Positions 54,481-64,000 of a DNA stretch of 64,000 nt are shown piece by piece. This stretch comes from Gliomastix tumulicola. Taxonomy: Eukaryota > Ascomycota > Sordariomycetes > Hypocreales > Bionectriaceae. The stretch spans positions 2,476,409-2,540,408 of the forward strand of contig BCHX01000005.1 of the NCBI GenBank assembly GCA_001599755.1, written 5' to 3'. Each line of letters begins with the position of its first letter. Positions within the stretch are counted from its first letter, which is position 1. Both the position numbers and the translations under genes were made by a program. The notes below the pieces were generated by a model. That model was given only the letters and a program-made list of their open reading frames with translations. It had not been told where the DNA came from and did no database searches.

Positions 54481-57400
54481 ATGGCATCTTCAGCCTCGGC
54501 CCCTACCCTTCTTCACAGCCTCCAGCCGCGACCACCGACGCCGCCGCGCGAGCTACGAACTCACGACCTCAAGAACGAGCCCTCCCGCCGCCCTTCACCT
54601 CTCAACCCTCGACACAGCTTGCACACACCTCCCAACGTCAACTCGCCCGCCTCGGGTGCTGACAACACTCACACGAATCCGAGCTCGACTCGTACGGGCA
54701 AACGAGTCGGTTGGTCCGGGCAGAACCAGTACTACAAGGATCCGTCCGACTCCCACGTCAACGGGAAACCCTATAAATCCTCTCCGCTTTCCTCGGCTGC
54801 GCGACCCTACAAGTCCTCCCCCCTCTCGTCGGAAGTACGACCGATAAAGGGCATTTTAAAGCCCTCCGCGTCTCCCGTTACACTCAACCAGTCATTCCCT
54901 GTTGAGCTCGATGGACAGACAAATCCGATCAATATCATCGAGATGCTGGACTCGACGATCAAGCAGCTGGCGGGCGTCGACAGGGACTCGAAGCGCGATG
55001 CATACATGATGCTCTCCAGGGCTCTCAAGGCCTCAAATAACCTTCCGGACCGAGTTGCTCTACAGAATAAGATGAGCCTGTTCACGCAGTTCATACAACG
55101 TGACTTGACAGCCAAGGACGAGAACAATACCCTCGACTCCTCTCTCGTCAACCACGCTCTCACTCTGCTCGCCACGTTCCTTCAGTTTCAAGCGATCGCC
55201 TCGACAATTCCGCTCGATTTTGCGGTATTCATCATCGATTATTGCATACGGTCATTCGAGGATGCTTCGCAGAGCAAAGATGTCATTCGACATCTTTTGC
55301 AAGTGGTCGCGTTGCAAACTTTCCCTGCAAAGATCATGACGCAGGAACGGGTCGGCCGTCTTGTCTCGTCCCTGCACAGAATCGAGGACCACTACACGGG
55401 CAAAGGCATCGTGATGAAACGGTTACATATCTACAAGAGGCTTGTCGGCCAGGCTCGAGGGCACATGGTTGTGCATACCGAATGGTTGAAGGATGTCCTC
55501 ACCGACATGCTCAGCACCATTGGGGACATACAAAACCAAGCAATCAGCCTCGGTCTGGATGCTGGCTTCTCATTACGACCCGGCACCCAGATGCTACGCA
55601 AAGCAATGGAAATTTTCCAGACAAGGAACGACGAGACAACCTACATTGAATTCTACATCAACCGTTTGCAGGAACTGAGCAGAGACAAGCAGAAATCAAT
55701 AGCCGTGCCGAAAGTTTGGAGCGTTGTCATCCTCTTCCTGCGGTGTCCGCTGGAAAAATGGGAGTTTTACAGCCCATGGATGAAGCTCATCCAGGATTCC
55801 TTCAATTCCTCGGACATCCCTACCAAGCTTGAGGCCAACTACGCTTGGAACCGTTACTCGTTTCTTTCGATCAATGACAACGGAGTCTCGCAAAAGGCCC
55901 TCTTGAGCTTATGCCAACCACTACTTAGCCAGCTACGAAGGAAGCCCAATGCCAAACATCCTGAAGATGGCGTGAAGCTTCGCAAGACGGTGATAGGAGG
56001 GGTTTGCTCACTATACTACTACGCCTTTCGTCCTGGAAACGACAAGAAGCCTACCCGACCGGAATTGATCTGGGACCACGCCGTGTACCCAGTCTTTGAG
56101 CGACTTCTCGGTCTTGTTGGTCCACCAGAAACACACCGATCCGATGATGTCCTACAAGCATCGCGGATCTTGACTGGTCTCCTGAATGTGTCAACTCCGG
56201 TTGTCTGGAGAGCTGACAGAATCATGGACTTGCCACCGGTGAAGCCGGATGAACTACCATCACTAGACCCCAAATGGATCAGGCAGAATTCTCCGAGGAT
56301 CTTTCAGGTCGTCGGGCCAATCCTTGAGAAGAAGTTCACAGATCTGATCAATAAGGAGAGTCTCGTTCACAGGCTATGGACCAGTCTCATTGGTTCTATA
56401 GCAGCGGCCAGTGCGAAAGATATTAAGGTATCCGAGGACACGGTTGCCTTTCTGGCTAGGATGCTGGGGCTTCTGTGCAAGATTTGGAATAAGGGATGCC
56501 CTGATGATCAGGGGAGCCAGGTTTCAAACTTCTACGCAAGCACTCAGCTTTTTGTTACATCCACGGTTCAGGCCCTAGGTGTTCTGCCTTTCATGGAGAA
56601 GAAACTATCTATGACAGTGTTGCACACATTTGAGCCAGTCTCGACACCTTCGCACCATGCTTCTCGGGCTGACAAGAACCGAGGGGTTATTCGAAGTCCT
56701 CTTCATCACCTCTTTTCTATGCTCTCCTCCGTCCGTCCAGGTGGTGCGGACAATGATGAATTTTCAAGATTTTTCGAAACCACATTTGAGCCTTTCCTTA
56801 CGACTAAGACTGGGCGGAAGACGCTGGAACTGACGAAGGAACTCCTTCGGCTCATACCTGATAATACGCTATGCCCGTACGCTACGTGGGTTGTTGGTGC
56901 CAATGCCATGAAAGCGTCGCTATCAGCCAGCGTAAGCTCCAACACCCTACACAGCGACAAGCCGTTAGGGCCTGAGTTCCGCGAGATTGCCTCGTTTCTC
57001 GAGCGAGGCATCACTCTTCATCCTAACCTCCCTCACTCTCAATGGCTTTCTCTCCTCGAACCGCTTTCGGATCGGGTCACGAAGGAAGTGGGTGACGCTG
57101 GCCGTGTGCTGGTCATTACCGAGCCTCTTGCCAAAGTCCTCCTCGATTCTTTAGAAAGCAGCGCCCCTTTTACACCTACCAAGGTGGAGATGTTCTGCTC
57201 TGTGATAGCATCTGCGAAACTGCCCCGCGACATTCAAGCTCTGGCGGCAGCAAAGCGAAGGCTTTGGGGGCCGATCCCTGGCCAAAAGATCAGCTCGGCA
57301 GACCCTTTTGAGCACCTGCCTAAGCTCATAAATCTCGCATTGCAGCGATGCTATGGAAGTTCAGAACTCTGTGTGGCGACTCAAACTACCCATCTTCTAT

Positions 57401-59427
57401 CGAGTGTCTGCAACTTTCTGCAGATGGTCGGCTCAGCGAATATCCTCACTCAGCTAGCTAAGCTAGAGAAGGGATTGTCACTGTGGCTAGAAGATGAGAA
57501 GGGCCTGCTTGAGTCGCCCGCTATTGACATGGTAAGTCAATACATCTATCGAATCCGATTGCAGAGCGCATACTTACCGTAGTCGCAGCTCCGTCAACTT
57601 TGGTCACACGTCTGCGGTGAAATTATCAGCCTGGGACGGTTAGGGAAACAGCAGTTCGACCAGCTGGAAGGCCTATTGAGTGCCGCCTTCAGAAGCAAGC
57701 ATACCTCTCTTGTCAACAAAGCAGCAGAGACTTGGAATGCTCTCGCCAAGGACGATGAGGATCTTGAGTGCTCGAATGAGCTAAAATCTGTCGTCTCGTC
57801 GTTTCGCTCTGTGGTGGACCTCATAGTGCCAAGTCTTGAGGGCGCTGATGGCGATTTCGGCGCTCAGACAACATACATAGAATCACAAGAAGTTGTGATT
57901 CTTTCGACCGGTTCTTCGCACGATGCCAAGCAGCAAGAGCTGCCGTTGGAGCTGCCACCAACCAAGCAGTCTGCAAAGTCCAGCAGGGCCAGCACACCTC
58001 GTCTTCGGCACGACAACTCCCAGATTCAATTTGAGCCGATACCTGACTCGCCACCCACAAGAGTCGAGGAATCGCAGCATTTCACGGACAGGCAGAAAGA
58101 GGTTCGCGAGAGGCAGAAGGAGAGCGCCATCGTGTATTCCGACATCCAAGACGTCGTCGCCGCCGCCTCGACGAGTCAGGAGGAAGTACAACCGGCAGAC
58201 AACGACGCACCGGTTGAGTATACCCCTGAGAAGGACACCACGTACCAAGAAATTTCCACTCCAACGCCACGCCGAGGTCAATACATCCCTATGGAGGTTG
58301 ATAATGATCCTCCATCGTCGCCACTCGCGCCACGCCCGTATCCGCTGCTATCGGAGATCCGATCGCGATCCAGGGCGAGCAGTTCTATAGAAGACTGGGA
58401 CCTGTCATCTCCTCCCCTCTCACCTGTGACTAGTCGTCAGCAGGTCGCTCATGAGGCGGACCCTCCTCATATCACAATGACGGATGAGAGCACCCAGGCA
58501 AAAGCAACAACGCCCCCGAAGCCCAAGAGTCAAAATACGGCCAAGCAAGTTCCCGCCGCCAAGCGAAAGGCTCCAACAACACCAGTGCATCACCGAAATT
58601 TGAGATCAAGAGCATCAGAATCTCCCAAATCAGGAGATGATGAGTTCGTTGATGCGAAGACCGAAATCGAGCGCTCTTCGCCCGTACCCGACAAGGATAC
58701 GTCGTTTGCTCTCAGCGAGGGAGATGAGAGCAACATGATGAAGTTCATTGTTGAGCTCGAGTCACGAAATGTAGACTCGCCCTTGGACGAATACCGGTCC
58801 CCTCCTGTACCGAAGACTATACAGGAGTGTATCACTGTCCGTGCTGATTCATCAGACGATGATGGGGAGAGAGAAGATGACATCGCAGAGTCATTACCAC
58901 AAGTCGTTCCCTCAACACCCATAGATGCCTCAGCCGACAGCTCGGGGAGCGGCAAGAAGAGAAAGAAGAGGCACGAGTCCCATGGAGGTCGGCGCAAGAG
59001 GCGGAAGTCAGCCCAGCCGACATCTCAGCACGCCTCTGCTTCTGAAACCCCTTCAGGTGTTAGAACAAGGAGTGCGCGTAAGGAGCAAGAACGCAAGAGG
59101 ATCTCCGAGCAGAGCCCCAAGAAGGACCATGATACAGATGAAGAGCTCATGTCGCAAATCATCGGCGAGTCATTTGCGGCATCGCAATCTCAACAGGGTG
59201 ACACACAAGAGTCCGAACCTGCTTCAATCGTTCAGGATTCAGCCAACACAAGCAGCGTTATGGAGAGTAAGGCAGACTACCTTCTGGGCTTCTTGAAGGA
59301 TGGTGTCGAGACTTTACAAGACGCCTCGTTGTCTCGGGGAGAAGTCAACAAGATTGAAGACGCGCTCATGGACTTGAAGAGAGCCTTGTATGCAGCTGAG
59401 GAACGAGGACGCAAGCGAGCCTCATGA
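54481..59427 (+). CDS. RIF1: RIF1 (replication timing / telomere regulator)
   Basis: Two exons, 54481-57531 and 57589-59427 (57-nt intron), give 1629 residues. The Rif1 N-terminal HEAT-like domain runs from about residue 150 (INIIEMLDSTIKQLAGVDRDSKRDAYMMLS) through much of the first exon. The second exon is mostly disordered, Ser/Glu/Lys-rich and nuclear, with a basic cluster (KKRKKRHESHGGRRKRRK). Two PP1-docking motifs precede the helical region: RVGW (75-78, an RVxF type) and GILK (124-127, a SILK type). A duplicated PYKSSPLSS lies between them. Rif1 recruits PP1 to counter DDK phosphorylation and so sets replication timing, and it acts at telomeres and double-strand breaks. The start is the first ATG, immediately upstream of the low-complexity region. 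Family recognition rests on the N-terminal block; the weakly conserved C-terminus is unassigned. Confidence 0.9.
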
Positions 59428-61475
59428 GAGCTAGAGCTAGGGCAAGGGCTTGAATGTCTGGGCTATGCGTTTGTTCAAGCGGCTAGCTTCATGACAGTGT
59501 ACATATTACACGGGTTCTATTAGGATTTAGGGGGGCATTGTCATAGTAGGATATGGTCTGGGCCGGGGAAACGACTGAACAATGATACAAATTGGAAAGC
59601 CAGATTTGGTAACTGAAGCCGGCGCCGTGCCCCTTCATCCTGAAGCTATATCCCAAAGTGTGTCGTTTTTTTTTTTCATCACTGCAAGACGGGATACCGT
59701 TGCTAGCTGCGGTCCTACCACGGCCACAGAGCTGGACCGGCATGCCGTTTGGGGAAAGCCGGGAGCAGACAACAAGGTGAGGATCCTCGGCCGGTAATTG
59801 AGCCTTCGCTGCTCTCGCGCAAGGCCTCTCCGGACGGGGCACCAAAGAGGGATGTGGCGTGTTTGGAGAGACGAGGGCTCTTTGTACACATGACTCGTCC
59901 CCAGTCTTTCCCCCCACCAAAGCCCGTCGGCAAGTACCTCATGCACGAAGAGCCACTAACACGATCCTAGTCGGGGTCCAGGCTCTAGCTCCCAAGGCCC
60001 CAATCAATTGACAATTTTCTCCCGCCAAGCTGTCGTCCTGGTGTGACCATTTCGCCAATGCGCGATCGGAGGCATCCGGGGGAAAAACTGGATAGGGAAC
60101 ACTGGGCGTTTAGCGACTAATCTGGGGTCTGGGGAAAATTTTCGACGCGCCTCGTTGAGGGCATCAACGTTGGTAGTTCCTTCCAGGCGGCTTGCCGTAT
60201 CCGTCCTGAAAGCGAGGTCGAGAATGGGCGGGAGTCTGCAGAGGCTTCCGGGGAAGGGACAAAGTATTGTTTGAGCCTGTTTCATTACTAAATGATTTGG
60301 AGAATTCGCACAGCGCGAGTGTCGACAGCCTCACCGTCAATACACCCCACGGTCTTCTCCCTGTAAGTGCTCCGAAATAGGAGTTCATGGCCGGTACGGA
60401 TAATTGGTAGGTATGTATCTCCCTGGGTCACAGGTGACCGCAGTCGAGAGCCAGTGGACTTGAATGCTACCTTGGGGGGAGAATTGGGGGGAGAATTGGG
60501 GGCAGGAACCTTCCATACGTCCTTCCTTCCGCCCTTCCCTCGACCCATCCAACCATCCAAGGCAGCCACCACTGAGCTCTAAATAAGCCCACCTACCTTA
60601 AAAATACGGCAAGGTTTTACAGGTGGTGCAAGTGCCTGATCTGAGGCTGAACGGCTTCCCCTTTTCGGACTTCGCGTCGCCTTTTCCAAATTGTGACGCC
60701 TTCTTTTCCTTTTCCTCTGGAATTTGGCCATGTCGTTTCCGTCCTTCCACCGTCCATGATTCCCTCCAAACCACATGGCATTCTGACCTCCCAGGTTAGC
60801 CCCGGACTTCCCCCAAGCCGGTCCACAGCTCCTCCACATGCCATCAGTACAGCAACCAGCGCAGTCGTACTCGACTGAGGACAGGCGGCGCTTCGACGCT
60901 GATTCAGAGGATCCACCGTCCAGTACGACGTTGGTGCATGCACCGCGCGCGGCGCACAAAGTACCGACCAACTCCCGACTCTGGGGGGGGAAATGACGTC
61001 TCGAGGGAGAAAACTCGGCGTCGCCACAGGCTCCCTTCCAGGCGGTCGAGGGGAGCACAATGGCCTGGTACATGGGAGGCCGTTGTCAAGCATCATCCCT
61101 GACATGACCTGACATGGCCTGACCTCCTCTCGCTCTTCGTCTTGGCTTTGTTCTGGTGGTACCTCGTAGGTACTCGTTTGGAGGAGTCGAGGAACTGCTC
61201 CAGTGCTCTCTGAACCTCGTCCCAGACTAGTCCAAACTCATCCATCCGAGGGCGGGACGGGCTCACGTCGTCGATTCTGGTGCTGTCAGTGCTACACGAC
61301 CGATCTGCATAGGAGCGTGCAGATATTTAAGAACCTCCTGTCTCCTCCATCACTGACAGAGTTGATTCTTCGCTCATTGGTCTTTCACCAGGCTTCTGCT
61401 CTGTCAGCTGGTTCCATCGACAACATCGGCCTTGCTGAGCTCCCTTGCATCTTCGTTGTCGCTGCCATATCGAAC
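59428..61475. other. Intergenic, RIF1 3' region and MFS transporter promoter
   Basis: About 2.05 kb with a G-rich 12-bp tandem repeat (see next feature). No supported gene; minus-strand frames near 60600-61100 are Arg/Gly-rich and unlike proteins. Confidence 0.5.
60472..60502. repeat. G-rich 12-bp tandem repeat (three G-runs)
   Basis: G-runs of 6, 6 and 5 are separated by AGAATT spacers, i.e. a 12-bp unit repeated two and a half times, about 1 kb upstream of the sugar-transporter start. Confidence 0.75.
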
Positions 61476-63280
61476 ATGGGTTCCAAATACTTCGGCTGGC
61501 GTGGCAAGGCCCTTAACTGGGCCATTTCCACCATTGCTGGAATTGACTTCCTCCTCTTCGGTTATGGTATGCTCAGGACCCCCCATCCTTACAAGTGGAC
61601 GTCTGGCTTGATTCTAACGTGGTGACCTGACAGATCAGGGCGTGATGGGAGGCATTCTGACCCTCCCCATCTTCCTAAACCAGTTCCCGACTATCAACCC
61701 AGAGGCTGAGCATCTGTCATCCAGTCGCTCTGACCGCTCTACCTATCAAGGTATTGCTGTTGCCTCTTACAACCTCGGCTGTCTTGTCGGGGCCATCATC
61801 ACCATCTTCATCGGCAACCCCCTCGGTCGCAGAAAGATTATCTTCATCGGTACCGCGATCATGGTTGTTGGCGCCGCTCTCCAGGCTTCCGCATTCACAC
61901 TCGAGCATTTCATCATTGGCCGCATCATCACCGGATTAGGAAATGGCGGCAACACCTCGACAGTGCCCATGTGGCAATCCGAAACGTGCTCCGCCCACAA
62001 GCGAGGCAAACTGGTCATGGTTGAGGGTGCCCTCATTACAGGCGGTATCATGATTTCGTACTGGATTGACTTCGGTCTTTCGTTCGCTCCCGGTTCCGTT
62101 GCTTGGCGGTTCCCATTGGCGTTCCAGATCGTCTTCTGCGTTCCGATCTTGTTCTTCGTCATGGGATTGCCCGAGTCGCCCCGTTGGCTGATCCTTAAGG
62201 GCCGCGATGAAGAGGCCAAGGAGGTCATCGCTGCCATTGCTGATGTCGATGTGGGCGATAAATTCGTCGACAACGAGTTCAGGGCCATCAAGGAGACTGT
62301 TGCTGAGATGAGCAAGGGCAAGTTCATTGACCTCTTTGCGCGCGATGAGATTCGCACCTTCCACCGAACCATTCTCGCCTACGTGAACCAGATGTTCCAG
62401 CAGATCAGGTATGTCCCGACTCCATTTGTCTGTGAGCCAAGGCCGTCTCTGACAAGATTAGTGGCATCAACTTGATTACCTACTACGCCGCCGAGATCTA
62501 TCGACAGATGGGCATGTCTCCGATGATGTCGCGACTGCTGGCTGCCCTCAACGGAACCGAGTACTTTATCGCGTCTTGGCCGGCTGTTTTCCTGGTTGAG
62601 CGAGTGGGACGCCGAAAGCTCATGTTATTCGGTGCCGCCGGCCAAGCAGGAACCATGGCCATTCTCGCCGGTGTCAACTCCGTGGATGACAAGCAGTCTT
62701 ACCAGATCGCCGGCATTGTCTTCCTCTTCGTGTTCAACACGTTCTTCGCCATCGGTTGGCTGGGCATGACATGGCTGTATCCTGCTGAGATCACACCTCT
62801 CCGCACTCGCGCCCCGGCCAATGCCATGTCGACCAGCAGCAACTGGCTGTTCAACTTCCTCGTAAGTGATTCATTGGTCCTGATCGTGACAAAACCATGT
62901 TTCCGGAGTCTGACTAGGCATCTCAGGTTGTCATGATCACGCCTGTTGCTTTTGAGAACATCAAGCACCACACCTACACCATCTTCGCCATCATCAACGC
63001 CATCATCGTCCCGAGCGTATACTTCTTCTTCCCTGAGACGGCATACCGATCTTTGGAGGAGATGGACACCATCTTCAGCAAGGTCAAGGGCCTGGGTGGC
63101 GCATTCACAATTGTCAAGCAGGCAAAGATCGAGCCGCACCGATACTCAAAGACGGGCGAACTCCTTGTCACCATTGACGAAGTCCATGAGAAGCAGCACG
63201 CTGAGGCTGCTGAGATAACAGGCCCGAGCTCGGATGAGGGAGGTGTAGACGGTCAGAAAGGAGGGTTCCAGTCCGTATAA
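61476..63280 (+). CDS. MFS sugar transporter (monosaccharide/polyol family)
   Basis: Four exons, 61476-61566, 61634-62408, 62462-62861 and 62927-63280, give 539 residues. Sugar-porter signatures appear in order: FGYDQGVMGG at helix 1, NPLGRRK (92-98), GRIITGLGNGG, and PESPRW (210-215). In the second half come GINLITYY, ERVGRRK, and a C-terminal FFFPETAYRSLEEMD. These mark the 12-helix MFS sugar porter family in the plasma membrane, importing monosaccharides or polyols by proton symport or facilitation. The DQGVMGGILTLP opening resembles STL1-type glycerol/sugar porters more than high-affinity hexose carriers, but specificity cannot be read by eye. The C-terminal tail (about 60 residues) is cytosolic and acidic. 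Introns are 53-67 nt. Confidence 0.93.
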
Positions 63281-63797
63281 GGCGATTTGGGGGTCGAGAC
63301 GAGGCTTGCCACGTGCAAGCCCTCGGACTCGACAAGCTACAGAACAATGAGCGAGGAGTTAGTCTCGTCCGAGTTCGCCAACCTACCCTAGAGATCTACG
63401 TGATCAAGAACCTAGGCTCAATGCGCACCCCATTTCTCCTCTTTATATAACCGTTCGTCCACATGATTGAAGATGTATGCATGCGATGCGACTTACACCT
63501 AATCATACTGCCAACCGTGGCTTAAACGTCGCTCCACCTGCCGCCGGGACCCACAATAAATCAATGTCTGTCACTCCGTAGCGGGTGAAAGTGGAGCCTC
63601 CGCTGAGAAGGTCCCGAGAGCTAGGCTCGATATGAACGATTGGACATACTTCAACATGTCACTCTCCCTCTATTCATTCCTTGACATGTATTTTGCCAGG
63701 TAGACAGCCTCACACGGGGCTCTCTCTCTCACTCGTGGAAGTTTTTCGGGTAGCAGCAAGGGTTACATCCACTGCTCCCCCTCGCCTGGCCGTTGTC
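63281..63797. other. Intergenic at right end
   Basis: 3' regions of the MFS gene (+) and of the edge fragment (-). No gene, RNA or repeat seen. Confidence 0.45.
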
Positions 63798-64000
63798 CTA
63801 GGCGTTGACATAACCCTCTGTGTACCGCAACTGCACGCTGATCCCCGTCTCGCTCTCCTGCTCAAAGGAGGAGAACCTGCGGCGCCTGGTCACGCCCCAG
63901 AGGGCCGTGTTCAGCAAAGCTCACGGATCTGGAGCTGGTCGAGAGCATCCTGGAGACCGACGTTATCTATCAATGGCGGGATGAGCCGCGGGGATATGGA
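63798..64000 (-). pseudogene. C-terminal end of an unknown gene (partial), apparently frameshifted
   Basis: On the minus strand, 38 codons end at a TAG at 63800-63798 and read protein-like: NTALWGVTRRRRFSSFEQES followed by a short polar end. Directly upstream in another frame is SPRLIPPLIDNVGLQDALDQ then LQIREL, also protein-like. The two frames meet near 63914-63920 without a usable splice signal between them, so a small frameshift (real or a sequencing error) would join them. I do not recognise the family. Most of the gene is outside the window. Confidence 0.35.

Overview
The window is about 64 kb of nuclear DNA from a filamentous ascomycete (Pezizomycotina). The gene families and splice patterns suggest a Sordariomycete, but that placement is inference. 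The evidence is short introns (mostly 50-110 nt) with GTRWGT-type donors and CTAAC-like branch sites, GC-rich coding DNA, long pyrimidine-rich leaders, and fungal families such as Zn2Cys6, 2EXR, DUF1295 and DUF1772. I see no transposon, rRNA, tRNA, CRISPR array or secondary-metabolite cluster. Apart from one possibly broken fragment at the right edge, every gene looks intact.

Layout. 0-20.9 kb: end of Mediator subunit MED8, a 2EXR/F-box-like protein, a GFA-fold protein, a DUF1295 membrane reductase-like protein, a secreted VTVTE-repeat protein, RNase P subunit RPP1/Rpp30, a small zinc-ribbon protein, a very large sterol glucosyltransferase with a ubiquitin-interacting tail, Sec61 beta, and a PSR1-type phosphatase. 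23.4-32 kb: a peroxisomal ABCD half-transporter, a GT64 glycosyltransferase and a single-pass membrane protein. 32.3-48.1 kb: a protein-kinase-like protein, a xylose-reductase-type aldo/keto reductase, SDS22, an alpha/beta hydrolase, a BTB protein, CSN12 and ribosomal protein eL20. 48.4-64 kb: a Zn2Cys6 regulator, a GNAT acetyltransferase, a DUF1772 protein, a chromodomain/AT-hook protein, RIF1, an MFS sugar transporter, and a gene fragment at the edge.

Most genes are unrelated housekeeping genes, so there is no operon-like logic. Several share divergent promoters: SDS22 with the hydrolase, CSN12 with RPL20, the chromodomain protein with RIF1, and the kinase with the reductase. Three themes recur. 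PP1 biology is represented by SDS22 and by RIF1 carrying PP1-docking motifs. Chromatin and RNA functions are represented by MED8, RPP1, CSN12, RIF1 and the chromodomain protein. Membrane and carbon handling is represented by the sterol glucosyltransferase, ABCD transporter, sugar transporter and aldose reductase. Exon boundaries were deduced by eye from splice signals, reading phase and protein continuity, not from transcripts. The most unusual items are the VTVTE-repeat secreted protein, the UIM array on the sterol glucosyltransferase, a mitochondrial-type leader on the aldose reductase, and a predicted 4-nt coding exon in RPL20.
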